64,000 nucleotides of DNA, from assembly GCA_007922305.1 (NCBI GenBank), contig ML677465.1:218335-282334 (forward strand). The letters are read 5' to 3'. The translations under genes and the position numbers were made by a program. This stretch comes from Dermatemys mawii. Lineage: Eukaryota > Chordata > Testudines > Dermatemydidae. The stretch's first letter is position 1, and every line of letters begins with the position of its first letter. The notes under the pieces were generated by a model. The model was not told the origin of the DNA. It did not search any database and saw only the letters and a program-made list of their open reading frames with translations. This document shows positions 1-10,724 of this stretch, piece after piece.

Positions 1-1090
1 AATGGGTCCATCTCTGGAAAACCTGCCTTACAGTAAGATACTAAAGAAGCTTAATCTCTTTATTTTAACAAAGAGGCTGGTTGTGGTTTACAAGTACCTA
101 CATGGGACAGAGATTTCTGATAGAAGTGGGCTTTTTAATCTAGGACAGGCAAACAAAATCCAGTGGCTGGAAGTTGAAGTGATAAAGTCAGAATAGAAAC
201 AAGGCCTAATTTTAAAGTGAAAATAATTAACCATTGGAACAATTTACCTAAGGACATGTTGGATTCACCATCACCTTTAAATCAAGATGAGTTGCTTTTC
301 TAAAAGAGCTGTTGCATCTGAACTGAGGTTATGAGCTTAATGCAGGAACAACGGGTGGAATTTTCTGGCCTATGCTCTACAGGAGGTCAGACTAGATTGG
401 GGTGGGCAAACTATGGCCCGTGGGCCACATCTGGCCTACGATCTCCTCCTAACCATCCCCATAGCTCCCAGCTGGGGAGATAGCTCTTCTCCCCTCCCAC
501 ACTGTCCCACACCCTATTCTCCACTGTCCCCCTTCCCTGCAGCCTCAGCGCGCCATGCAAGCAGTGTTCTGGAGGGTGGGGCTGCATACTCCGGCAGATC
601 AGCATGGCAGCATGTCTAGTGGTGTGGTAAGGGGGCCAGTGCTGGGCCAGGGGGTTGAATAAGGGGCAGAGGTTCTCGGCGGGAGAGGGGTGGTCAGGGG
701 ACAGGGAACAGGGGCGTTGGATAGGGCGTGGGAGTCTTGGGGGCCTGTCAGGGGGTGGGGGTGTGGCTAGGAGTTGGGGCACTCAGGGGACAGGGAGCAG
801 GGGGGTTGGGTAGGGAGTGGGATCCTGGGGAGTGATTAGGGGGCAGGGGAGATCTCTGGAAGGGGCAGTCAGGGGACAAGGAAGGGGGGGGATTGGATGG
901 GTCGAGGGTTCTGAGGGGGGCAGTCAAGGGGTGGAAAGTGGGAGGGGATCAGGTAGGGAACAGGGCCAGGCTGTTTGAGGAGGCACAGCCTTCCCTACCC
1001 GACCCTCCACACAATTTTGAACCCCGATGTGGCCCTCGGGCCAAAAAGTTTGCCCATTCCCAGACTAGATTATTGAATGGTCCTGCTGGC
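1..1090 (+). mobile_element. CR1 LINE 3' end, split by a hAT element
   Basis: The first 398 bases show the decayed C-terminal region of CR1 ORF2 (LPYSKILKKLNLFILTKRL) and 3' flank ending ggaggtcagactagatt. The CR1 tail resumes at 1061 after a hAT-like insertion. In-frame stops are present, so this is a fossil. The host is presumably intron sequence of M1AP. Confidence 0.75.
399..1060. mobile_element. Non-autonomous hAT element with inverted ends
   Basis: The left end ggggtgggcaaactatggcc and the reverse complement of the right end ggaatgggcaaactttttgg form an imperfect terminal inverted repeat. The 11 bases cagactagatt directly flank both sides (388-398 and 1061-1071) and include the expected 8-bp hAT duplication. 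The interior is G-rich, imperfectly repetitive and non-coding. Confidence 0.8.
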
Positions 1091-1148
1091 TGCAAAAGCA
1101 TTCACTGAGTACTACTCAGTGAATGCTTTTGCATTCACTCAGTACTAC
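1091..1148. repeat. Near-perfect palindrome followed by a third partial copy
   Basis: Arms 1091-1111 and 1113-1133 are perfect 21-bp reverse complements separated by a single C. A further copy of gcattcactgagtactac follows at 1131-1148 with one mismatch, so direct and inverted copies overlap. Confidence 0.9.
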
Positions 1149-1331
1149 TTTAAAGGTGAAATTGTAAAAGGAAAATCTACCTATTTCAGCTATTTATTTT
1201 TTATCACAACTGCATCTAAAAAGATAGTACAATAGAGTAACAACTATATTTTTTGCTTAAACATGAGAATTCAAGAATAGTCCAGAAGGCAATCCTTAAG
1301 AAAGAAGTATAAAATTAAAAAGGTTACCAAC

Positions 1332-1491
1332 CTGAAGATCCTGCATGTTCAGACATGTTCCGTTTATCATCTTCAACGCAGCTTCCTCCTGAGAAGGAAC
1401 ACTTCTCATGATGATGTTTCATTTGTGCAACCTGGCCTTGCATTTCTTTGTTGCGCTGTTTGCATTTTGCACACATGCCTGTCTTACCCAT
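1332..1491 (-). pseudogene. hAT transposase BED-type zinc-finger fragment
   Basis: The - strand frame starting with ATG at 1491 reads MGKTGMCAKCKQRNKEMQGQ, then a histidine-rich segment MKHHHEKC, then EDDKRNMSEHAGSS. The C-x2-C plus H/C spacing is that of the BED finger at the N-terminus of hAT transposases. It ends at gttggtaacc, which looks like a splice donor, so this may be the first coding exon of an old hAT transposon. No catalytic domain was found nearby. Confidence 0.55.
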
Positions 1492-1739
1492 AGGTAGAAG
1501 AACTTAATGAAAATTGGGTCTCTTTTACAGCCTGCTGCCATTATAGGTTTTCCCTTCTAGTGAGAGAATGGTGTGGTAGATCTCAAATCAGTGAAGGCTA
1601 CACTCAGAAAGACCTCAAGACTTCTGGAATATGCTGCTCAGACAATGTTACTTTTGTTTCTACTGCCTGTCTTGCCAATCTCACATTTATCTCCAGATTT
1701 CTCCTCCTTGTCCAAATCTGTTCTGCCCCCAACAATCTT

Positions 1740-1930
1740 CTAGTCCAGGGGTTCCCAAGCTTGTTCCGTGGCTTGGCCAGGGTAAGCCCCTGGCTGGCCG
1801 CAAGATGTTTTGTTTACCCAAGTGGCCGTAGGTTCAGCCGCTCGCAGCTCCCACTGGCCGCAGTTCGCCATTCCTGGCCAATGGAAGCTGTAGAAAGTGG
1901 TGGCCTGGCCCGCACTGCTTCCTATCTTAT
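1740..1930. mobile_element. Short repeat with hAT-like 5' end
   Basis: The segment starts ccaggggttcccaagcttg, resembling hAT terminal repeats common in vertebrate genomes, followed by GC-rich sequence. The other terminus was not located, so the boundaries and class are tentative. Confidence 0.35.
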
Positions 1931-1944
1931 AAAATAGGCAGGAT

Positions 1945-3150
1945 TGAGACAGCATGCTAATTGGCTAACAGTGATTTCAATCAAGCAGTTATAGGACAAA
2001 TACCGCCTGGCTCGAAACTACCATTGATGGGCAGTATAGGAGGACTACACCCAGCATTAGGCAGGAAGACCTAAGTTCTAATTTCAGTTCTGTCATTGAC
2101 TCTATAAGATCCTTTGCAACTTTCTCAGTTTCCCCATCTGTAAAACTGGGCAATGATAACTACTCTCCTTAGGAGTTGCGAGGCTGACCCGGGTTTGGAC
2201 CATGTTAGGTACTACTTCTGTTTCACCTACATTTTCTTTAAATAGATACAGTCTACTTTAAAACTCCCCCTTCTATCCCATGAACTCACCATCTGCATGT
2301 GTTTTACCTTTGCTCTGAACATTGTACAATATCCCCGACTGGTGTGGTGAAGGCCCTTGTAACCAGCAGCGTGCGGGCAGGCAGGTGCATATGCAGCCAG
2401 GCCTAGGGGAGCACTGCCCTGTGTTCAGGCCTGGACTCCTCTTGCTGCAGCCGGTGGGCTTCCCTGCAAGAAAGAGAAGTGGGTACTGAAGCCACTGTGG
2501 CAAGCGAAGAGGAGTGGGTTGAGTGCAAGTGGGGTGTGTGAAGAGGTGCTGCGGGGTAACCCTGCTGAGCAGGAGCCACTGCTCATTAGTGGGGAAAAAG
2601 AGGGTGAGTGGAGCCCTGCTCTAGGAACGCAAGGCTGCTGTCTTCTGAAGCTCCTTAGTGGGGATGCTAAAATGGCCAAGATGTGCTAAGATATCCTGGC
2701 TTAAAGCTACATCGCTTGGTGTACAGCCAAACAGTAAACTAAAGTAAGTGGGCTACATTCGCTCCTCAGTTACACCCTGTAGCTCCCGTTCCTCAGCAAG
2801 CCCCTCTGTCTAATGGGGCAAATGTCCCCTCCCCAGGAGACTAAACCAACAGATGGCTGTGAAGTGCATTGAGAACCTTTGATGGAAGGTGCCACGTATG
2901 TACAAACAAACTGGGAGTAAGGAAAGTACATGAGCCATTGAGACACCAACACACCTGCTCAGAGTGGCTGCAGCCAGTTGGTTCGTGTGGTTCTGGGTTC
3001 TGAGGCCTCTTCCCAACTGGGAGAGTCTTGGGGACTGTCCAACTATAATTTCGCAAACATCTCTCAGGCCAGTGTAGGGATACTGGGTCCTGCCTCAGCG
3101 CAGGGGCATGATCCCTCCCTGCCCTACATTTCTATGATTCTCTTCTTCCA
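1945..3150. other. M1AP intron sequence without recognised features
   Basis: I see no exon-like open frame, repeat with clear ends or RNA gene in this stretch. It is taken as intron upstream of M1AP exon a. Confidence 0.5.
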
Positions 3151-3153
3151 CAG

Positions 3154-3321
3154 ACAGTGCGATCCTGGGGATGGACATTGACCTTCAGGCCATAGAGAAT
3201 GATGTTGTCAGCTTGGAGATGTTCTTTAAAACCTGGCTTCATGATCATGGCACAGACAGAGAGCAGCTCCATGTCTTCCTTCCCTCAGGAGACTTCCATC
3301 ACTTCACTGCCCCCAGGACAA
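3154..3321 (+). CDS. M1AP: M1AP coding exon a (internal)
   Basis: The exon follows a pyrimidine-rich acceptor (ttcttccacag) and is followed by the donor gtctaagt. It gives 55 full codons, starting with two bases of a split codon and ending with one. The peptide SAILGMDIDLQAIENDVV, continuing through FFKTWLHDHGTDREQLHVFL, matches the M1AP segment around human residues 205-255. A second AG four bases downstream (exon start 3158) would also keep the downstream frame, so the 5' boundary is uncertain by four bases. The open frame runs on past the donor to 3491, but conservation stops at the donor. Confidence 0.85.
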
Positions 3322-3773
3322 GTCTAAGTATTTCATCTTCTCTCCCTCTCAGCTGTGGCCCACTGATTCTCACTGGCCCACAGATCGCACAGGCCTGTGT
3401 GGTGATTTCACCAGCCTGGGGCACAGTCACCATTCAGCAGAGTGACAGAGTCCAGCATTCTATTGTTGGCTGCAGCCAATACCATAGTTGAGGCTGAAAA
3501 AGGCAATTGATTTAGAATGCCCCGTTTTCAGGTGCTTATCAGACATCTCCGTTGGGACTGAAGTGTGTCAGATCTGTGTCTCAGTTACCCCAGACTCCTT
3601 TACATTCTGGCACCATAGAGGTGCCCTGACGTGGATGTGCATTTACACCACCTTGGCAGCCCAAAATGTACCTTATAACAGTGTAAAGGAGCCTTAGTGT
3701 GGCAGAGAATCAGACATCCGTCATGAGGAAATGCTTTAGAAAACGTGATCCAAGTTGGTTCAGCTGGTTTTTA

Positions 3774-4315
3774 AGAACATAGGAAAGGCCAGTTCAGGTC
3801 AGATCAATGGTCCATCTAGCCCAGGACTGCCTTTGACAGTGGACAGGACCAGATGTTCAAGGAGAGTGTACAGAACAGAGCACTTGGATGGATGCACCCA
3901 TCTCCCCTTCCTGGTTTCCGGCAGCCAAAGGTTTAGGGTCGCCCTGAGCATGGCACTGCATCTCTGACCATCTTGGCTAGTAGCCACTGATAAACCATCC
4001 TCCATGAATTTATCTAGTTCTTTTTTTGAACCCAGCTGTACATTTGGCCTTCACAACATCATAGAATCATAGGACTGGAAGGGACCTTGAGAGGTCTAGT
4101 CCAGTCCCCTACACTCATGGCAGGACTAGGGATTATCTAGACCATCCCATGGCAATGAGTTCCGCAGGTTGACTAAGCATTGTGGGAAGAAGTACTTCCT
4201 TTTGTTTGTGTTAAACCTGCTGCCTGTTAATTTTATCAGGTGACCCTTAGTTTTTGTATTGTGGGGAAGGGTAAATAACCCTTCACCCTTCACATTTTCC
4301 ACACCTTTCATGATT
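3774..4315 (-). mobile_element. CR1 3' end (- strand) with a nested CR1 tail
   Basis: Read on the - strand this is the C-terminal ORF2 region (HNTKTKGHLIKLTGSRFNTN) and 3' UTR of a CR1, ending near 3774. Between about 4061 and 4148 a second CR1-type tail (catagaatcataggactgga) interrupts it, and the first element's sequence resumes at gagttccgcaggttgacta. Confidence 0.75.
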
Positions 4316-4627
4316 TTAGAGACGATTTATGTTTGACAGTGATAGAAATAGCACTTCCTGTGCTCATATATTATGTTTAGTGGGGGACAGAGTAGCACGT
4401 AGATGGGGTCCTTTACAAAAATGGTTCAATCTGTTCATACAGTACTGAAGTAATTGTCAGATGGTTGAAATGTGGAGCTACCAGAAGTTACATATTAGTG
4501 GGAGAACAAAGTAAAATCAGTAAGGAAAACGCTACTTTCCTTACTGGGTTTCACTTCAGTCTCTCAATGCCCTCCGTGCCACCATGGGAAGCTCTCCCCT
4601 TAATATCCACCACCCACCCTCAAGAGG

Positions 4628-6235
4628 TTCTTCTTCGAGTGATTGTTCACATCAATTCCAATTAGGTGTGCACACGCCACGTGCATGGTGATTGGAAACT
4701 TTTCCCCTTAGCAGCTCCCATCAGATTGGCCAGGGAGTCCCCTGGAGCAGTGCCCTCATGGTGCTCAATATATGACCCTGCCATCCTGACCCCCCTTTAG
4801 TTCCTTCTTACCATCTGTGGTAGCGTTGGAACTGCGTTAGCTTGCTTGCCTTCAACTCTTCCCTCAGCCATTCTTAGTTCCTTAACTAAAACAAGAAAAT
4901 TAAGAAAATTTTTACTGCTAGTAGTATAGGTGGTGAATGGATTGTTTTCCCCTCACCCTGCCTTGAGCTCCATGGCATGCCTCAAGCATGCCCGAGGATT
5001 TAAATCTTGTGGTCTATGCATGAAACCTATGCCCAACAGTGACCTCATGGCCCATACTTGAGGTGTCTAGGGGAGGCATACCAGTCCAAGCATGGAAAAT
5101 CTGCAAGGCTTTCAAGCCTAGGACTAGGAAGGAACACGACTTCCATTTGAAACAGCTACTAATGGAAGTTGCACTCTGTCCTGCGCACCTGACCGCCAAG
5201 TCCCAGGCCCGAGTTCGATGCGGAGCACCCCGGGGTTGGTCCGCGTACTGGTACTGAGGAAGGACTCTAGTGCCAGAGACCTTTAGTACCAAAGATCTCT
5301 GGCACCCAGTGATTCTCCAGCAGAGCTCGATTTGGTGGAGGAGTTGGAAGCCTCTTCCATCTCAGATACTTTCAAGATGGCAAGGGACTTCACAGAAAGT
5401 TCTGTGCCTCAGCCCGCTATTGTTAGAGACAAGCTCCCAGCACCGCCCAGCTCGGCGCCATCTTGAGTCAAACCAGCAACAATGAGGCCATCTTCCTCTC
5501 GAGACCGGCACTGTTCACGATTTACTTCACCCCCAGCATCGGTCCCACTACATGATAGTAAGATGCAAGGAGCACAGTGCTTGGGATTTCCAGCACCGGG
5601 GAGTCGGCACCAGTCATCAGGGCCGTCCTTACCTATATCCAAACTATGCAGTTGCGTAGGCTACCAGGAAATTTGGGGCACCAAATTTTGGCATCTTGGG
5701 GGACTGCAGCAGGGGTCAGGTGCGCAGAGCTTGCTCTGCTTCACCAGTGTGTATTGAGGGGCAGTTTCCCCTACCCCCCAAGTACCAAGCCTGGGACCCA
5801 GGGGAGCAGAGGAGAGTGGGCTGGGGCCGGGTTACTCCACTTCCCACCACCCCATGCAATCACAAGGTGTCAGGAAGTGGAGCGATCCAGCCCCAACCTG
5901 CTCCAGCAGCTTGTGCCGGGGCACAGCTCCCCCATCCCCCCAATCCTGCTCCTGCCCTCCACAGACCTTGGGTGCAGCCGCCTCCCCTCCACCCCCTCCT
6001 GAGGAGGCCTGGGGCCAGATCCCCCCCTTACTTCCCTGCAGGAGGACTGCGTAGGGCACCACAATGTCTAGGGATGGCCCTAACGGTCATGATCATCCTC
6101 TATTACCTGGCACCATGATACAGCACAGGAACATAGGGGCTGCTCCCTGGCACCGGTCTAAGATGGGGAAAGCCGGCACTGTTCATCTACTACACTGATC
6201 TCCGACTTCCTCCTCTTGGCACCGACAGCCGGTGC
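4628..6235 (+). mobile_element. DIRS retrotransposon fragment (left terminal repeat and gag)
   Basis: It begins ttcttcttcgagtgattg, the same outer edge as the large DIRS element at 12024. Terminal-repeat sequence follows, then a decayed gag region including WKICKAFKPRTRKEHDFHLK and QLLMEVAL, the counterpart of CKICRSFCPRTKKEWDIRLR in the large copy. It stops within gag, so pol and the right end are missing. A DNA transposon interrupts it at 5618-6082. Confidence 0.75.
5618..6082. mobile_element. DNA transposon (hAT-like MITE) inside the DIRS fragment
   Basis: Its ends cagggccgtccttacc and ggatggccctaa are imperfect inverted repeats. The flanks ccagtcat (5610-5617) and acggtcat (6083-6090) agree at six of eight positions, consistent with an old 8-bp target duplication. 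DIRS gag-like sequence continues on the right with ggcacc-rich codons. Confidence 0.6.
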
Positions 6236-6414
6236 AGGGATCCTTTAGAATGGATGTTTCAGAAGTTTATTTTACCGTTTCACTTAGGAGGGCACTGTCC
6301 TCAGATGCTGTATTTACAGGCAGGAGCTGGCACTTATTCTCTTGTTTGTGAAAAATGGATTTGGCTCCTTTGCTCATTTTGAATCTCACACTTAATACAC
6401 TGCCTTCTTGGAGC

Positions 6415-6590
6415 TAAGGCCCGGTTTACACTAGAAAGTTAGCTAAGATGACCTAAGTCACTCAGGAGTGTGAAAAATTCACACCACTGAGCAGTTTAGT
6501 TGAACCAAACTAATACCCAGTGTAGACAGTGCTAAATAGACAGAAGAATTCTAGCTATTGCCTCTTGGCCGCACAGCTGTCCCACTGTAG
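6415..6590. mobile_element. Harbinger-like MITE fragment
   Basis: ggcccggtttacactagaaa, tgtgaaaaattcacaccact and cccagtgtagacagtgctaa are typical of a reptile PIF/Harbinger MITE built around gtgtagac ends. The full right terminus was not found, so the boundary is approximate. Confidence 0.4.
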
Positions 6591-7413
6591 CATTTCAAGT
6601 GTCAGCAAGCCCTAAAAAGGGAGCCAAAGCCAAGAGTTTCCTCACCTCTGCATAGTGTAAGGTTAGCTCCACCCCAAGAAGAGAAAAAAGCTACCTACTG
6701 CAATTAGATAACAAGATCCCTTTGGATGGGGAGCAGATGTGGTGGGATTTCACAGACATTAAGTAGCTATCACTCTTCAGAGCCGAAGGGGGAAACCACA
6801 AACAAAAGACCCTAAGGGAAAAAAATGGGCTGAGACCCCCATTATGGAGCTAGGACACTGCGTCAGCTCCACTTTCCTCCAGCTATTGAGAGGATTTCCT
6901 TTCTTTTTAACTAGAGCTTCCCCTGTCCTGTCACCAACAACCATTTTAGTAACATCCCAAGCAGGACAAGGTCTCGCTCTTTGTTTCCTCCTTCTGTGTG
7001 GATGACTTACGACTAGAGGTGCGACATTGCTTGGTGCTCTGCTCCTGGGATGAGGAGCCAGGTGCTCCTGAGTTCTAACATGAGCTCTGCAGCTGGCCCA
7101 CTGTGTGCCTTTTAATCAGCTGGCTCAGCAGTCTGGAAACCACGTCTGCACATGCCTAAAAATTAAGTCTGCGCTACTTTCTTCTCTGTTTAAAATGGGG
7201 GTAATTATTTTTACCTACCTTGTGAGGGAGCTGGGATCGTTCATTAGCTACACAGTGTTGTTCTTGTGCCTCATACTTAGGCAACTACACAGGGAACAAT
7301 GACACCAATCAGTAAACAATATTCATATATTTAAGTGTTTGTACACTGTTTTGAGGCTGTAAAGTACAAAATGTTATTATATTTCCAGTCAGCTTTGCCA
7401 AATCTCTTCGTAG

Positions 7414-7564
7414 CATGCGTGAAATGTGATATTCAGGAGAGACTGCTTAGCCCAGCTCTGCTTCCTGGGGCAGCTGAGGTCACAGTGAGAACAGATGATG
7501 TCATCACACCATACCAGATGGCAGCCTGTCCAGCTACAACACTGTCTAAACTCAGAGTCATAAA
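7414..7564 (+). CDS. M1AP: M1AP coding exon b
   Basis: The acceptor is tctcttcgtag and the donor is gtaggtaatg. Two bases complete the codon opened by exon a, 49 codons follow, and two bases are left over. The peptide contains CVKCDIQERLLSPALL, then VRTDDVITPYQM and LRVIK, which align with the cysteine-containing middle of M1AP. An alternative acceptor 25 bp upstream (tttccag at 7388) was considered, but only the 7414 start gives both the conserved CxxC region and the right phase. Confidence 0.88.
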
Positions 7565-7621
7565 GTAGGTAATGCACAAATCTTTCTGTGAGAGGTGCAG
7601 AGAGTTTGTTTAAACAACAAG

Positions 7622-7680
7622 AAGTCCTGTTTTTGCTGATACAGACTAACATAGCTACCACTCGGAAACCTGTCACCATG
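7622..7680 (+). mobile_element. Penelope-like element 3' tail fragment
   Basis: tgctgatacagactaacata and the following tcggaaacctg match the extreme 3' tail shared with the Penelope-like copies at 10725 and 33912. Confidence 0.5.
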
Positions 7681-9460
7681 CAAGAGTTTGTTTAGTTTCT
7701 CACCTTTATGCACCCCACAAGATGTCAGCTATTGGGGAATTAATGTTACACTGAAACCCCATTAGTGTGTCATTCAGCAGGGGTCTGAGGAGTACAGTTC
7801 TAAAGGCAAGAAACTGATTCTGACATTACCAGACTGTATCTCTGCATATCTGTCTGGGAACACTGTCCTACTAGCTGACTATCACATCTGCTCAGAGCTG
7901 AAGTGAGGTCACAGAGCAGTGATGGTGCATCCTTCAGCAACCCTGCTGACAGGGACTGTTAGTGAGAAACCCCACAGATTAAGTGAATGGAACAATCAGA
8001 GATGCAACCAACCGCACAGCATGACACCATCCACAGTAGTATCAGGATGCGTCTGCATTGTCATTGGGTGGTGGTGTGGTAAAAACCAAAGTGTTCATTG
8101 CACCAGAAGACATGCCAGGTAGCACATAGCCCAGCTTCCAGAACAATAGCATTCTCAAGTACAGCCACAGTCCCAGCTGTAGTTAAAGCCCAGAGACCAG
8201 GCTGTCCAAGCCTCTATCTGCACTCCCCACAGATCCTGCCTCCCAGTCCCAATGCCACACTCAGGCAAGCCGCCTCACCTCCTTCTCCTTGCAGTCTTCC
8301 CTATCCTGGCCTGAGTGACGGGTTTGTATTTTAAAGTCCCCAGACTCCTCCCCTTTCCTAGCAGGCTTTGCCATGAAGGGAGACAAGCAGACCCTCCCTT
8401 CCCCTATTCTGATAGGAGCCTCACATGACTAACTCCTTCTGTACCCCATGCCCTGAATCTAGCCTTCAGATAAGAGGTAATATTTCCTGAGATCTGCTCC
8501 CTTTCCCTGACATCCAGTTTTCGGGTACTGAGGAAAAGGGAGCTCTGAGCCGCAATCATGGTGTTCTATATCATAAATAGGGAGGAGGAGTCTAGATTAG
8601 CACTGATCTCTGATTTGTTCTTCAGAGGCCTTTTCCTCACTCCCCAGCAATAGCTTGTTCTGTCACACATGGGAAAACTGAATTTCAGAAGAAAAGCAGG
8701 GAAACAAAAAACCCACAGAAGGCAAGAGATGCAAGAAACAGTAGGAGGATTGGCTATTTGTACAAAGCCCTGTCACCAGATGTCCCATCTCTGGCTTCTC
8801 CCTCCTTCCCCAGAGTTCAGCTCACGCTGTTCATTTACCTGCATAGTTAGGGACTGATCGCAGGCTGAAGCCAAAAGCTTATTGAGGGCCAGGGCTCCCC
8901 CTAGTGACCAGAGCATAGCAAATGACAGTGCTGTGACATCATTCTGCAGAGAAAAAAAATAGCAGTTAGTATAGAAGGACAACAGACCTGCAAATACTTG
9001 AGGCAGTTAGTCCACCACCAAGTACAATAGCAAGAAAAGCTTCCTGCTATAAATTAGTACAGATACTTTGTCAGGTTTGCCTGGTCGGACTCATGGCCTC
9101 CAGCCCGTTGTGAATGAGTTAGTAGCTGGTTCCCACAGACAGTTTGGTCCTGTACTGTCCACTGCCTGTGTGACATGGTGATAGGAAAGCTACATATATT
9201 GGAATAAGGCAGTGCTATTTTTCTCATGCCTGCAAGTCAAACTTACGTTTCTCCTTCCCATCAGGCAGGTGTTCCAGTAATAATAATTACTAATGATAAT
9301 AATAGAGACAGAAAAGAACTAGAGAGCCTGTGGCTTGTGCATAGAAGGGATTTTATTTAATTAATGACCAGTTTTGTATGCAATGATTTTACAATCCCGC
9401 CTAGTCACCTTTGTATAAATTTGTGATTATACCAAAGATTAGTTAAACATACTTAGAACA
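7681..9460. other. M1AP intron sequence without recognised features
   Basis: No exon, RNA gene or repeat with definable ends was recognised. A short AT-rich patch with ataataataatt-like repeats lies near 9278-9304. Confidence 0.5.
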
Positions 9461-9470
9461 TGTATACAAC

Positions 9471-9637
9471 CAGAGATGACTAACTTTTTTTGCCACCCCC
9501 ACAGCAAAAACACCCCCAAGCACCGCCCCACCGGAGCAAAACCCCGAGCGCCGCCCTGCCATCCCAAGATTTCCGTCCCTTAGAAGGCGCCACCCCGAAG
9601 CACGTGTTTGGTGGGCTGGTGCCTGGAGCCAGCCCTG
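9471..9637. mobile_element. Short hAT MITE with 8-bp duplication
   Basis: The right end ggagccagccctg is the reverse complement of a common hAT terminus (cagggctggctcc). The flanks tatacaac (9463-9470) and tatacaag (9638-9645) match at seven of eight positions. Confidence 0.65.
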
Positions 9638-10489
9638 TATACAAGTGTACATGTTCAAAGCACTTACCCATATTGACTAAACACCCCTTTACATCCGCCA
9701 AGGAGGCTGCAGAGGGAACCCTTCAGACACCACTAAAAGCAGTAATCTCTGGGGTGCAACACAGTAGCTGTTTAACAGCAGACAACATCAGGGTTTAAGC
9801 TGGGAAGTGAAGGAGAATCATGATCCAACTGAAACCATTTAGGAAAGAATGTCATTGCCTGAGCTGGGATGTGATGGGGACACATGAGTGGTTAGTAGTT
9901 ACAGCTCCTACAGAAGAGGTCCCCATCCGTCACACAGTGAGGGGATTTGATTCTGTGCTGACCAGACAGAAGCGCAAACCCTGCCTTTCTGCAGCAAATG
10001 AGCTTTACTCTCAGCTCTCCCAGCAAAGTAGTGAGCACACCCAGCAGGTTGGCAGGATCATGGCAGATAGTGGTATGGCTGCTGGCACCAAGGACTGGGG
10101 GTTGGATTCCTCCCCCACCCACCCTCAGTAGTGTGTGTTTAGGGCACTTGGTATGGGTTGGATCTCCTCCAGGAACATTCACATTTAGGTCACTGGCACC
10201 AGGTGTGGGCTGAATCTCCTCCCCTGGGGCGTGAGTGTTTTAGGGCACAGGCACCGGGCGTAGGTTGGATCCCCGCATCTCCAGTGAGTGTTTAGGCCAT
10301 TGACACCGGGTGTGGGTGGGCTCCTTCCCTCCCCCACCCCCCAGTGTGTCTTTAGGGCACTGGCGCTATGTGTGGGTTGGATCCCAGACTCTGCACCACC
10401 ACCATACCCCGGGAGGAAGTGTTTAAGTCAGTTTCTTTTGCTACGGGTAGCACAGACAGTCTTCACCAGGTTGCCCTTTGTTTTTGCAG

Positions 10490-10631
10490 GGCTCTGAAGG
10501 CTGAAGGGGTTTGTGAGTCAGCACTGTTTGGGCCTCCCTTCATCATTAAACCTACGAGTTGTTGGCAGCTGGATTGGGATGAGCTGGAGATGAACCAGCA
10601 CAACTTCCATGCTCTGTGTCACAGCTTGCTG
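10490..10631 (+). CDS. M1AP: M1AP coding exon c
   Basis: A strong acceptor (ctttgtttttgcag) precedes the exon and the consensus donor gtgagtac follows it. The one-base start completes the AA left by exon b (AAG, Lys), and the exon ends on a codon boundary after HSLL. The peptide ALKAEGVCESALFGPPFI, followed by PTSCWQLDWDELEMNQHNFHAL, is the best conserved M1AP block in the window. The next intron is about 18 kb and holds the DIRS element and most of the CR1 cluster. Confidence 0.92.
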
Positions 10632-10724
10632 GTGAGTACATGCAAGCTGCGGTCTGCATGGGATCTGTGACTGGGGCAAAGTCAGGCATGAGTCTAGGGG
10701 AAAAGAGTCCATCCTGCTCTGTTT

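Noticed and set aside
1..3150. Search for further upstream M1AP exons
   Set aside because: No splice-bounded frame resembling the M1AP N-terminal half was seen; these exons are assumed to lie outside the window.
7389..7413. Alternative acceptor 25 bp upstream of M1AP exon b
   Set aside because: It would break the phase with exon a and add residues absent from M1AP.
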